Shown here piece by piece: positions 11,005 through 19,634 of a DNA stretch of 64,000 nt. Every line of letters begins with the position of its first letter. The stretch's first letter is position 1. Source of the stretch: JAABQG01 sp963726365 (GTDB taxonomy: Bacteria > Pseudomonadota > Gammaproteobacteria > Burkholderiales > Burkholderiaceae_C); assembly GCA_963726365.1 (NCBI GenBank), contig CAVSCI010000015.1, forward strand, positions 1 through 64,000. The letters are read 5' to 3'. The notes beneath the pieces are model-generated. The model did no database searches and was not told the DNA's origin. It saw only the letters and a program-made list of their open reading frames with translations. Position numbers and translations under genes: made by a program.

Positions 11005-11724
11005 CGACGCCCAACGCATCCGGCACCGCGACAGCCGGCGCGCTGGACCATCTGGTCATCATGGCTGCCAGCCTGGCCGAAGGCGTGGCCTGGTGCGAGG
11101 CCACGCTGGGCGTGACCCCGGGCCCCGGCGGTGAACACCCGCTGATGGGCACGCACAACCGCCTGCTGCGCATCGCCACGCCGGACTTCCCCAACGCCTA
11201 CCTTGAGATCATCGCTATCAACCCAGTAGCAAACAAAGACCGCAGGACGCTGGGATCGTGCTGGTTTGACATGGAAAACCCGGCTTTGGGCGCCCAGGTG
11301 GCCCGCCACGGCCCGCAACTCATCCACTGGGTCGCCCGCGTGCCCGACGTGCGGCGCCGCCGTGGCCTCGCTGGCCGCGCAGGGCATCGACCGTGGCGAT
11401 GTGATCCAGGCCAGCCGCGCCACGCCCAACGGCCTGCTGCAATGGCAGATCACCGTGCGCCCGGACGGCCAGCGGCTGATGGACGGCTGCCTGCCCACGC
11501 TGATCCAGTGGGGCGACACCCATCCCGCCGCGTCGATGCCCGACAGCGGTGTGACATTGCAGACCCTGTCCTGCAGCACCCCGACGCCGCCCTCCTGGCC
11601 GCGGCCTGCGACGGCCTTGGGCTTGCCGCAAGCCACCGTCACACCTGGCCCGGCGCGCCTGAGCGCCCGCCTGCAAACGCCCAAGGGCCTGATCGAGCTT
11701 CACTCCGGGAATCCGCTTTCATGA
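11001..11724 (+). CDS. VOC/glyoxalase-like domain protein (frameshifted near 11350)
   Basis: Begins GTG 11001 inside the PhzF stop. The first part has LDHLVIMAASLAEGVAWCEATLGVTP and GTHNRLLRI, a glyoxalase-like_3 (VOC) half. The frame shifts +1 near 11350 and continues with AAVASLAAQGIDRGDVIQASR and LLQWQITVRPDGQ to the stop at 11724, which overlaps the next ATG. About 240 residues in all. VOC proteins bind a divalent metal and act as isomerases, dioxygenases or lyases; the activity here is unknown. A repeat element (copy 3) lies within it. Confidence 0.8.
11211..11272 (+). repeat. TAGC-N17-CGCTGG element, copy 3 (in VOC gene)
   Basis: TAGCAAACAAAG, then CGCTGG after exactly 17 nt from TAGC, preceded by GCTATCA. 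Same orientation and same reading frame (V-A-N-K ... T-L-G) as copy 1. Confidence 0.55.
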
Positions 11725-12688
11725 TGCACCTGCCCGACCTCCCCGAAATCAAGGCCGCCGCCCGCGTGGTCTACCGCCATTTCCAGGCCACGCCGCAGTA
11801 CCGCTGGGCCCTGCTCAGCCAGCGCCTGGGCACCGACTGCTGGGTCAAGCACGAGAACCACACGCCGGTGGGCGCCTTCAAGATCCGCGGCGGGCTGACC
11901 TATTTCGAGCAGCTGGCGCAAACCGGCGTGCTGCCGCGCGAAGTCATCAGCGCCACGCGCGGCAACCACGGCCAGAGCATCGGCTGGGCGGCGCGCGCCC
12001 ACGGCGTGGCCTGCACCATCGTCGTGCCGCACGGCAACTCGGTGGAAAAGAACGCGGCGATGCGCGCCCTGGGCGTGACGCTGATCGAACACGGCGACGA
12101 CTTCCAGGCAAGCCGCGAGCACGCCGAGCAGCTGGCCGACGCATGCGCGGCGCGCACATGGTGCCGAGTTTTCACCCGGCGCTGATCAGCGGCGTCAGCA
12201 CCTACTGGTGGGAATTCTTCAAGGCCGTGCCGCAGCTCGACGTGGCCTATGTGCCGATCGGCCTGGGTTCGGGCGTGTGCTCGGCGATTGCCGCCAAGCT
12301 GGCGCTGGGCCACCAGGCGCGCATCGTCGGCGTCGTGAGCACGCTGGCCACCACCTACGCCGACTCGCTGGCGGCCGGCCGCGTGGTGGAAGCGCCGGTC
12401 AGCACGCTGCTGGCCGACGGCATGGCCGTGCGCGTGGCCGATGTCGATGCGCTGGACGTACTGACGCAGCACCTGGACCACATCGTGCAGGTCAGCGACG
12501 CCGAAGTCGCCCAGGCCATGCGCGACCTGTTCACCGACACCCACAACGTGGCCGAAGGCGCGGGTGCGGCCAGCTTTGCCGCGGCGATGCAGGAGCGCGA
12601 CAGTCTCAAAGGTCAGGTTGTGGGCACCACGCTGTGCGGTGGCAATGTGGACGCGCGGGTGTTTGCGCAGGTGCTGGGCGGCGACTGA
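11721..12688 (+). CDS. Threonine dehydratase-like PLP enzyme (frameshifted near 12140)
   Basis: Fold-type II PLP enzyme of the serine/threonine dehydratase group, about 322 residues. PLP-lysine motif TPVGAFKIRGG (about residue 55), SATRGNHGQSIGWAA as phosphate-binding region, and after the frame change GLGSGVCSAIAAKLAL and the C-terminal TTLCGGNVDAR. The frame changes near 12140 (equivalent to -1 or +2), with similarity resuming at GAHMVPSFHP. Last gene of the MocR operon; likely deaminates or racemises a hydroxy-amino acid. It may be serine/threonine dehydratase or a hydroxyaspartate-type enzyme. Confidence 0.85.
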
Positions 12689-12827
12689 CCCGCAACCGGC
12701 TTGCGCGAGCGCACACCCGCGCCTGGCCACAGCCAGCGCATCCGCTGGCGTGCAAAAACCACCATGCCCGGCACCTTCGTCGCACCGGGGACAAAGCCAC
12801 GCCGCCGATTCGTTCACCATCAAAGCC

Positions 12828-13496
12828 ATGGGAACCCTTTATCTCGTGCGCCACGGCCAGGCCTCGTTTGGCGCAGACGACTACGACCAGCTCAGCGAAC
12901 TCGGGCGGCGCCAGAGCCTGCGTCTGGGCGAATACCTGGCCGCCAAGGGCATCACCTTCGACGCCGTGCTGACCGGCACGCTGCGCCGCCACGCGCAGAC
13001 CTGGGACGGCATCGCCGAGGGCGCAGCTCTGGATCTGCAGCCCCTGCTTTTTCCGGGCCTGAACGAATACGACAGCCATGCGGTGATCGAGGCCGTGCAT
13101 CCCCTCCCGCTGGAAAAACCCGACACGCCCGAGCTCTACCGCCACCACTTCCGCCTGCTGCGCGACGGCCTGGCACAGTGGATGGCCGGCGTGGTCAGCC
13201 CCAGGGGCATGCCCGACTACGTGGATTTCGTGCGCGGCATCACCAGCGCGCTGGACCATGTGCGCCAGCACTACACGGGCAACGTGTTGCTGGTCTCCAG
13301 CGGCGGCCCGATCGCCACGGCGGTGGGCCATATCCTGGGCGCGCCGGCGGAGACCACCATCGAGCTGAACATGCGCATCCGCAACAGCGCGCTGACCGAG
13401 TTCGCGTTCAACCCGAAGCGCCACATGCTGCTGACCTACAACGCGCTACCGCACCTGGACCACGCCGACTACAAGGACTGGGTGAGCTACGCCTGA
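12828..13496 (+). CDS. Histidine phosphatase family protein
   Basis: A 222-residue phosphoglycerate-mutase-like phosphatase. The catalytic motif LVRHGQAS is at residues 6-13 and the second histidine probably lies in the region SSGGPIATAVG; the usual SHG motif is replaced by SSGG, so the acid/base residue is uncertain. Start ATG 12828 is where homology begins. It stands 140 bp after the previous operon and 118 bp before the sigma-54 activator, and I see no functional link to either. Confidence 0.85.
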   Translation: MGTLYLVRHGQASFGADDYDQLSELGRRQSLRLGEYLAAKGITFDAVLTGTLRRHAQTWDGIAEGAALDLQPLLFPGLNEYDSHAVIEAVHPLPLEKPDTPELYRHHFRLLRDGLAQWMAGVVSPRGMPDYVDFVRGITSALDHVRQHYTGNVLLVSSGGPIATAVGHILGAPAETTIELNMRIRNSALTEFAFNPKRHMLLTYNALPHLDHADYKDWVSYA

Positions 13497-13613
13497 GCGG
13501 TCATCGTTGCCAGGGGTGCCGCCCCGCGATCTGGCCCGGCGGCCCCGGCCCCTGGGCAAAGGCTGTCGCCGCCAGACCCTGATTGCGGCCCGGAACTTGC
13601 TGCGTCCCCAGCC

Positions 13614-15269
13614 ATGCCCCCAACGCCGTCCCGCCGTCCCAACCCCGGTTTCAGCCTGAATCCGAGCGAATGGCATGCCCAGGAACTGTTGCTCATGCGC
13701 GAGGTCATGCGCGGCATCGGCCGCAGCCTGGCGCCCGCGCTGGTGTTGCGCGAGATGCTGCACCTGATGAGCGAGCTGCTGGGGCTGAATCGGGGTCGCA
13801 TCGTGCTGGCCGATCCGGCGTCGACCGACCCGCAACAGGCCCGCACCGCTTCCATCCAGCATGCCTACGGCCTGACGCAGGCGGAAGTGGCGCGCGGGCG
13901 CTACGCCTGGGGCGAGGGTGTGACCGGGCGCGTGCTGGTCACGGGCCAGCCGGCCATCGTGCAGGACATCGACGCCGAGCCGCTGTTCCTGTTCCGCGCC
14001 GTGGTGCGCGCGCAGCTGCCGCCCGAAACCGTGGCCTTCATCGCGCTGCCCATCGAAGTCAAGAACGTGCCCATCGGCGTGCTGGCCTGCCACCGCCTGC
14101 GCAGCCGCCAGCGCCACCTCAACGACGACCTGGCCGTGCTGCGCGTGCTGGCCACGCTGGCCGGACAGTTGCTGCAGCTGGAAGAACTGGTGGCCGAGCA
14201 GACCCGCCAGCTTGAAGCCCGCAATGCCGTGCTGGCGCAGGCGCTGAACACCAAGAGCGCGCGCTACGGGTTGATCGGCAATTCCCCGCCGCTGTTGCAA
14301 GCCCTCGGCGAGCTGGAGCGCGTCTCGCAGACCACCGCCACGGTGCTGCTGCTGGGCGAGTCAGGCACCGGCAAGGAGCTGTTTGCGCGGGCCGTGCACC
14401 TGGCCAGCCCGCGGCGCGACCAGCCCTTCATCAAGGTCAACTGCTCGGCGATTCCGGACGCGCTGTTCGAGTCCGAGCTGTTCGGCTACGAGCGCGGCGC
14501 CTTCACCGGGGCCAGCGCAGCGCGCGCCGGCTGGTTCGAACAGGCGCACGGCGGCACCCTCTTCCTCGACGAGATCGGCGAGTTGCCGCTGGCGATGCAG
14601 TCCAAGCTGCTGCGCACCTTGCAGGAAGGCACGCTGGTGCGCCTGGGTGGCAAGCAGGAAGTGCGCGTGAACGTGCGCGTCGTGGCCGCCACCAACCGCG
14701 ACCTGGCGCGTGAAGTGGACGCCGGGGGCTTCCGCCAGGACCTGTACTACCGCCTGAACGTGATCCCGATCCAGCTGCCGTCCCTGCGCGAGCGGCGCGA
14801 GGACATCCGCGCGCTGGCGCTGCATTTCGTGAGCCGCGCCAACCAGGCGCACCAGCGCAACGTCAACCTGAGCGCCGACGCGCTGGCCCGGCTCGAAGCC
14901 CACGCCTGGCCCGGCAACATCCGTGAACTCGGCAACCTGATCGAGCGCCTGGTGCTGCTGGCCGACCACCCGCTGGTCACGGCCGAGGATCTGGAGCGGT
15001 TCATGCCCGACGCGGCGTCGGCGGCGCCCGCAACCGGCGCGCGGGCGCAAGGGATCGCCGCCCAATCCGTTCGTCCTGAACCGCAGGATGCGCCGCCGGC
15101 GCCCGCCGCCCCGCTGGTGCGCGACTACGCTCCCGCCCATTCCCATGCCGTGGACGCGTTGCAGGCCGCGCTGGCGCAGGCCCAGGGCAACCAGTCGCGC
15201 GCGGCGCAGAGCCTGGGGCTGACGCTGCGGCAGTTTTCCTACCGGCTGCGCAAGGCCGGTCTGCGCTGA
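13614..15269 (+). CDS. Sigma-54-dependent activator, GAF-AAA+-Fis (NifA-like)
   Basis: Enhancer-binding protein of 551 residues: GAF sensor (about 30-170), AAA+ domain (about 215-455) with Walker A GESGTGKE at about 248, the sigma-54-contacting GAFTGA loop, Walker B GGTLFLDEIGEL, and a Fis-type HTH at the end (GNQSRAAQSLGLTLRQFSYRLRK). This is the NifA-type layout, but the context is not nitrogen fixation. A 31-bp perfect palindrome follows 12 bp after its stop and a perfect -24/-12 promoter 175 bp after it, so its target is almost surely the downstream OsmC/ACAD/rubredoxin operon. The GAF domain ligand is unknown. Confidence 0.92.
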   Translation: MPPTPSRRPNPGFSLNPSEWHAQELLLMREVMRGIGRSLAPALVLREMLHLMSELLGLNRGRIVLADPASTDPQQARTASIQHAYGLTQAEVARGRYAWGEGVTGRVLVTGQPAIVQDIDAEPLFLFRAVVRAQLPPETVAFIALPIEVKNVPIGVLACHRLRSRQRHLNDDLAVLRVLATLAGQLLQLEELVAEQTRQLEARNAVLAQALNTKSARYGLIGNSPPLLQALGELERVSQTTATVLLLGESGTGKELFARAVHLASPRRDQPFIKVNCSAIPDALFESELFGYERGAFTGASAARAGWFEQAHGGTLFLDEIGELPLAMQSKLLRTLQEGTLVRLGGKQEVRVNVRVVAATNRDLAREVDAGGFRQDLYYRLNVIPIQLPSLRERREDIRALALHFVSRANQAHQRNVNLSADALARLEAHAWPGNIRELGNLIERLVLLADHPLVTAEDLERFMPDAASAAPATGARAQGIAAQSVRPEPQDAPPAPAAPLVRDYAPAHSHAVDALQAALAQAQGNQSRAAQSLGLTLRQFSYRLRKAGLR

Positions 15270-15281
15270 CCACTGCGCCAG

Positions 15282-15312
15282 CCAATGTGTCGACATTCTG
15301 TCGACACATTGG
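15282..15312. promoter_or_regulatory. 31-bp perfect palindrome, probable enhancer (UAS)
   Basis: Two perfect 14-bp arms (CCAATGTGTCGACA and its complement) separated by TTC. It lies about 130-160 bp upstream of the -24/-12 promoter at 15444, the typical distance for an upstream activating sequence bound by a Fis-type activator. No U-tract follows, so a terminator role for the preceding gene is less likely. Confidence 0.75.
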
Positions 15313-15370
15313 CAATTCATTCGAATCCGACGCTGGCACCCCCCGATCGCGACCGGCGGGAAAGTCCTGT

Positions 15371-15426
15371 AGTGATAGCAAAAAATGACCATTCAACGAT
15401 GGAGTGATGCCAATTTGGCTCGAAAT
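15371..15426 (+). repeat. TAGC-N17-CGCTGG element, copy 4 (intergenic)
   Basis: GATAGC, 17 nt, CGATGG (one change from the consensus CGCTGG), followed by an AT-rich tail. It lies between the palindrome and the sigma-54 promoter and not in a gene. Confidence 0.5.
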
Positions 15427-15443
15427 GGCTCAATTTCAGATCC

Positions 15444-15459
15444 TGGCACGCAGGTTGCT
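15444..15459 (+). promoter_or_regulatory. Sigma-54 (-24/-12) promoter
   Basis: TGGCACG, 4 nt, TTGCT: an exact match to the sigma-54 consensus with GG and GC 12 bp apart. A start is expected near 15471, about 40 nt before the OsmC gene. The activator is encoded immediately upstream. Confidence 0.9.
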
Positions 15460-15509
15460 GTGAGACAAGCAGGTCCAAACCCGTGTCCGTCAAGAACCAA
15501 GGAAACTTC

Positions 15510-16073
15510 ATGTCCCCCACCGCCGTCCTCGAGCCCGTCACCACCATCAAGACCTACCTGCGCCCCATCGACGGCGAAGGCCTGGCCGCCTTCGCTGCCA
15601 AGGGCAAAGCCAACCCCGCCAGCCGCGGCACCAACAAGGTCCACACCGTGATGGAAGGCCAGTACCGCTCGCTGAGCACGGTCGGCAAGCACGTCCCAGT
15701 GGTCGTTGACGAGCCGCTGCACCTGTTCGGCCAGGACACCGCGCCCGCGCCCGGCGAGATCGTTCTGTCGGGCCTGGGCGGCTGCATCGCCGTGGGCGTG
15801 ACCGCCGTGGCCACCTGGAAGGGCGTCAAGCTCAGCCGGCTCGAAGTCTTCCTGGAGGGCGACATCGGCAACCCCGCCGCCTGGGGCGCCGGCGGCGCGC
15901 TGGAGAAAACGCCGCCGGAGATGGGCTTCCAGGCGATCCGCGTGAAAGTGCTGGTCGAAGGCGACGCCCCGCGCGAGGTGCTCGATGAGATCGTCAAGCA
16001 CGCCAACTATTACTCGCCGGTGGCCAACTCGATGCGCAACCCGATCCCGTTCGAGATCAGCCTGGCCGACTGA
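15510..16073 (+). CDS. OsmC family protein
   Basis: A 187-residue OsmC/Ohr-fold protein; the family reduces organic peroxides with two cysteines. Here the first Cys is present in SGLGGCIAVGV, but the position of the second, usually CPV or similar, reads YYSPVANSM, so a serine replaces it. This suggests an activity other than classic peroxidase. Start ATG 15510 has AAGGAAA at good spacing; a GTG at 15483 is possible but has no clear ribosome-binding site. First gene of the sigma-54 operon. Confidence 0.88.
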   Translation: MSPTAVLEPVTTIKTYLRPIDGEGLAAFAAKGKANPASRGTNKVHTVMEGQYRSLSTVGKHVPVVVDEPLHLFGQDTAPAPGEIVLSGLGGCIAVGVTAVATWKGVKLSRLEVFLEGDIGNPAAWGAGGALEKTPPEMGFQAIRVKVLVEGDAPREVLDEIVKHANYYSPVANSMRNPIPFEISLAD

Positions 16074-16124
16074 GCCTCCAACCGGACCCCTGCTCGCCTT
16101 CGATTTCACCCCGAGGATCCCGCC

Positions 16125-17264
16125 ATGAACGCCGCCGACCTGCCCCCCGAACTCGCCCAGCCCGCCACGTCCGGCCTGATTGACGTGGTGCGCGCCATCG
16201 CCCAGGGGCCGCTGGCCGGCCGCGCCTACGCCATCGACCGCGGCGCCTACCCCGCGGACCTGCTCCAACAGCTGGCGGCCGCCGGGGCCATGAGCGCCCA
16301 CCTGGAAAAGCCCGATGGCAGCCCGGGCGACTACGGCCTGGCGATCCTCGCCATGGCCGAGGCCGCCAAAGTCTGCGGCGCCACCGGCTTCATGATGTGG
16401 TGCCAGGGCGTGGCCGGCCTGTACATGCAGGCCTCGGGCAACCCCGGCCTCACCGGCGAGCGGCTGGCGCGCCATGTGCGCGGCGAAACGCTCGGCGGCA
16501 CCGGCCTGTCGAACCCGATGAAGAGCTTTGCGCAGATCGAGGCCCTGCTGCTCAAGGCCACGCCGGTGGACGGCGGCTATATCGTCAACGGCACCCTGCC
16601 CTGGGTCAGCAACCTGGCGCCGGACCACTACTTCGGCGCCATCGCCTCGGTGCAGACCGACAGCGCCGCCCGTGAGGTGATGTTCATGCTGCGCTGCGAC
16701 GCGCCTGGCGTCACGCTCAAGGCCTGCCCCGAGTTCTCGGGCATGGAGGGCACCGGCACCTTCAGCGTGCAATGCAAGGACCTGTTCGTCGGCGCCGACG
16801 ACATCGTGGCCGACCCGGCCAAGCCCACCATCGCCCGCATCCGGGGCGGCTTCGTGCTGCTGCAGTGCGGCATCGCGGCCGGCATCATCCAGGGCGCCAT
16901 CGACAGCATGTGGGCCGTCGAGGCGCAACTCGGCCACGTCAACCAGTTCCTCGAAGACCGGCCGGCCGAGCTGCAGGCCGAATTCGACGCGCTGGTGGCC
17001 CGCATCCTGAAGCTGGCCGAAACGCCCTTCGACCCGTCCACCGACTACTTCATCGATGTGCTCGACGCCCGCGCCCACGGCGCCGAACTGTGCCTGCGCG
17101 CCGCCAATTCCGCGCTGATGCACCAGGGCGCGCGCGGCTACCTGATGAGTTCCGAAGTGCAGCGACGCGTGCGCGAGGCGCAGTTCGTCGCCATCGTCAC
17201 GCCGGCCATCAAGCACCTGCGCAAGGAGATAACACGCCTGTCGGCCGAGGAGATGCCGGCATGA
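16125..17264 (+). CDS. Acyl-CoA-dehydrogenase-fold flavoprotein
   Basis: A 379-residue ACAD-superfamily protein with GAGG-type start ATG 16125 (GAGGAT upstream). Recognisable are the middle beta-domain region (LGGTGLSNPMKSF, DGGYIVNGTLPWVSN) and a C-terminal helical part. The segment where acyl-CoA dehydrogenases carry the YEGT catalytic glutamate reads REAQFVAIVTPAIKHLRKE, so the standard base is absent. ACAD-fold monooxygenases (DszC/SfnB type) and nitroalkane oxidases also depart here, so oxygenase or oxidase chemistry is possible. The stop overlaps the next ATG by 4 bp. Rubredoxin and its reductase are encoded next and probably serve as the electron path. Confidence 0.85.
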   Translation: MNAADLPPELAQPATSGLIDVVRAIAQGPLAGRAYAIDRGAYPADLLQQLAAAGAMSAHLEKPDGSPGDYGLAILAMAEAAKVCGATGFMMWCQGVAGLYMQASGNPGLTGERLARHVRGETLGGTGLSNPMKSFAQIEALLLKATPVDGGYIVNGTLPWVSNLAPDHYFGAIASVQTDSAAREVMFMLRCDAPGVTLKACPEFSGMEGTGTFSVQCKDLFVGADDIVADPAKPTIARIRGGFVLLQCGIAAGIIQGAIDSMWAVEAQLGHVNQFLEDRPAELQAEFDALVARILKLAETPFDPSTDYFIDVLDARAHGAELCLRAANSALMHQGARGYLMSSEVQRRVREAQFVAIVTPAIKHLRKEITRLSAEEMPA

Positions 17265-18598
17265 ACCCGCAGCAAACGGCCATTGCCGGAGCCGTGCAGG
17301 CATTGGCCCCCTGGATGCAGTACATCTGCCACGCCTGCGGCTTCATCTACAACGAGGCCGAAGGCGACCCCGACAGCGGGCTGGCGGCCGGCACGCGCTT
17401 CGCCGACATCCCCGAAGACTGGGCCTGCCCGCTGTGCGGCGTGACCAAGTCCGATTTCGAACTGTATGCAGCCCCGAACCTGGACGCCCTGCGCGCCCAG
17501 GCCAGCGGATGCGCACGCGCCATGACCAGCGCTGCGCGCCACACCCCCGGCGTGCTCATCGTCGGCGCCGGACGCGCCGGCTGGCAACTGGCCGAAGCCC
17601 TGCGCGGCCACGATGCCGAACTCCCCATCACGATCGTCACGGCCTGCGCGGGGGATGTGTACGACAAGCCCCTGCTCTCAGTCGCCCTGGCGCGCCAGAT
17701 CGCGCCGGAAAAACTGGTCAAGGAAACCGGTGCCGAAGCGGCCCAACGCCTGAACGTCCGCCTGCTCGCGTACACCCACGCCGTGCGCATCTGCAAGGAC
17801 ACGCGGCAACTGCGCACCACGCGCGGCACCCTGCGTTACGACCAGCTGGTGCTGGCCCACGGCGCACGGGCCGCGCTACCGCCGGCCCTGCCCGCCGCGC
17901 TGTGCTGGCGCATCAACCACCTGGGCGCCTATCTGCAACTGCGCGCGGCTCTGGGTGAAGCCGCAGCCACCGGAGCCAAAGACGTGCTGATCGTCGGCGC
18001 CGGCCTGATCGGCAGCGAGCTCGCCAACGACCTGGCCCTGGGCGGCCACCGCGTCACCCTGCTCGACGTGCAGCCCGAGCCCCTGGCGCGCTGGCACGCC
18101 GACAAGGCGGGCGCACAGGTGCTGCAGGCCTGGAAAGACCTGCCGATCCGCTTCGTCGGCGAGGTGAAGGTCGCCAGCGTCGAGCGCCTGGCGCTGGGTG
18201 CCGACCGGCTCTGGCAGCCCCTGCCCGACGGCATGCCGGCTGGCCCGCAGACCACCCGCCTGCGGATCAGCACCGAATGCGGCCAACATTTTGCGGCCGA
18301 CCAGGTGATCGTCGCCGCCGGCCTGCAGACCCCCAGCCGGCTCGCACAAAGCGCGGGCCTGGCCTGGGCCAACGGCATTGCGGTTGAGCCGCAGACCCTG
18401 CGCACCAGCGAGGAACGCATCCACGCGATGGGCGACTGCATCACGCTCGACGGCCAGGCCAGCCGCTTCATCGAGCCCATCGCCCGCCAGGCCAAAACCA
18501 TTGCCGCGGCCATCACCGCTTGCGAACCCGTGCCCTACGAGGCCCGCAGCGCGGTGATCCGCGTCAAGACCACGTCGTTGCCGCTGACCTTGCACTGA
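17261..18598 (+). CDS. Rubredoxin fused to FAD-dependent rubredoxin reductase
   Basis: A 445-residue fusion. Residues about 20-72 are a rubredoxin: C23-x2-C26-G and C56-P-L-C59-G bind one iron. After a linker a pyridine-nucleotide oxidoreductase begins with FAD motif VLIVGAGRAGWQLAEAL (about 95), NAD(P)H motif VLIVGAGLIGSELANDL (about 240) and the late FAD motif IHAMGDC. In alkane hydroxylase systems these are separate proteins (AlkG, AlkT) carrying electrons from NADH to an oxygenase. Fusion and 4-bp overlap with the ACAD gene suggest it powers that enzyme or a peroxide/oxygen reduction by the OsmC protein. Confidence 0.92.
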   Translation: MNPQQTAIAGAVQALAPWMQYICHACGFIYNEAEGDPDSGLAAGTRFADIPEDWACPLCGVTKSDFELYAAPNLDALRAQASGCARAMTSAARHTPGVLIVGAGRAGWQLAEALRGHDAELPITIVTACAGDVYDKPLLSVALARQIAPEKLVKETGAEAAQRLNVRLLAYTHAVRICKDTRQLRTTRGTLRYDQLVLAHGARAALPPALPAALCWRINHLGAYLQLRAALGEAAATGAKDVLIVGAGLIGSELANDLALGGHRVTLLDVQPEPLARWHADKAGAQVLQAWKDLPIRFVGEVKVASVERLALGADRLWQPLPDGMPAGPQTTRLRISTECGQHFAADQVIVAAGLQTPSRLAQSAGLAWANGIAVEPQTLRTSEERIHAMGDCITLDGQASRFIEPIARQAKTIAAAITACEPVPYEARSAVIRVKTTSLPLTLH

Positions 18599-18652
18599 AC
18601 TGCAGCGGGGCCTGTCCGACCCAACCCGTGCACAGCGCACGCGTCTGCGGAA

Positions 18653-19120
18653 TCAGAGGCCCAGTTCGCTCAGTGAGGGATGATCGTCGGGGCGCCGGCC
18701 CAGGGGCCAGAAGAATTTGCGCTCAGCGGCCTGGATCGGCAGATCGTTGATGCTGGCGAAGCGCAGCTGCATGGTGCCCGCGTCGGTGAACTCCCAGTTT
18801 TCGTTGCCGTAGGAGCGGAACCAGTGCCCGGAGTCGTCGTGCCACTCGTAGGCGAAGCGCACGGCGATGCGGCGCCCGTCACAGGCCCACAACTCCTTGA
18901 TCAGCCGGTAGTCCAGCTCCTTCGCCCACTTGCGCTCCAGCAGCTGACGGACCTGGTCCCGCCCCACCGGGAACTCGACGCGGTTGCGCCAGCGCGTGTC
19001 TTCGGTATAGACGAGCGAGACGCGCGCCGGATCGCGCGAATTCCACGCATCCTCGGCCATGCGGACTTTCTGGGCGGCGCTTTCCCTCGTGAACGGCGGC
19101 AGCGGCGGTCGCGCTTCCAT
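18653..19120 (-). CDS. NTF2-like (DUF1348/SnoaL-type) protein
   Basis: A 155-residue protein with the NTF2-like cone fold signature for DUF1348: AEDAWNSRDPARVSLVYTEDTRWRNRVEF and YGNENWEFTDAGTMQLRFASINDLPI. The family is widespread and its function is not established. It ends the cyanate operon, 16 bp after cynS, and is convergent with the rubredoxin fusion. Confidence 0.85.
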   Translation of the reverse strand: MEARPPLPPFTRESAAQKVRMAEDAWNSRDPARVSLVYTEDTRWRNRVEFPVGRDQVRQLLERKWAKELDYRLIKELWACDGRRIAVRFAYEWHDDSGHWFRSYGNENWEFTDAGTMQLRFASINDLPIQAAERKFFWPLGRRPDDHPSLSELGL

Positions 19121-19136
19121 GGCGTTTCAGCCGGTC

Positions 19137-19580
19137 TCAGTACTGCTTGTAGGGCAGGAACTTGCCCGACAGCACCACGTTCACGCGGTCGCCCTTGGGG
19201 TCGGGCTGGCGCACGATGTCCATGGAGAAGTCGATGGCGCTCATGATGCCGTCGCCGAATTCCTCGTGGATCAGCTCCTTGATGGTGGTGCCGTAGACGT
19301 TGACGATTTCGTACCAGCGGTAGATCAGCGGGTCGGTCGGCACGGACGTGGGCAGCGAGCCCTTGTAGGGCACGACCTGCAGCCACTTCTGCTCCTCGGC
19401 GCTCAGCCCGAAGATCTTGCCGAGGATCTTGGCCTGCTCGGGGCTGGCGGTCATCTGGCCCAGGCACAGCGCGGTGGTCCATTCCTTGGACTGTCCGACC
19501 TTTTTGGCGACGTCGGCCCACTGGATGCCCTTGGCAACCTTGGTGCTGATGATTTTTTCGGTGACTTCGAGGCGGTTCAT
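19137..19580 (-). CDS. cynS: Cyanase (cyanate hydratase)
   Basis: Converts cyanate and bicarbonate to ammonia and carbon dioxide via carbamate; decameric and cytoplasmic. The 147-residue sequence has an N-terminal POU-like helical part and the C-terminal catalytic domain. The E. coli triad Arg96, Glu99, Ser122 maps to R88, E91 and S114 here (YRWYEIVNVYGTTIKELIHE ... FGDGIMSAIDF). Downstream of an uptake ABC transporter, as in cynABDS operons of other bacteria. Confidence 0.97.
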   Translation of the reverse strand: MNRLEVTEKIISTKVAKGIQWADVAKKVGQSKEWTTALCLGQMTASPEQAKILGKIFGLSAEEQKWLQVVPYKGSLPTSVPTDPLIYRWYEIVNVYGTTIKELIHEEFGDGIMSAIDFSMDIVRQPDPKGDRVNVVLSGKFLPYKQY

Positions 19581-19634
19581 GGGGTGCTCCTGCGTTCTTT
19601 GAGGGTTGATGGGTAAGGGGGAGTTGAAAGGAGT

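Noticed and set aside
13614..15269. nifA of a nitrogen fixation cluster
   Set aside because: No nif genes are near and the GAF-AAA+-Fis layout is shared by many other activators.
15393..17303. 636-codon minus-strand ORF opposite OsmC and ACAD genes
   Set aside because: High GC removes stops from the antisense frame; the plus-strand genes have clear motifs, start signals and a promoter.
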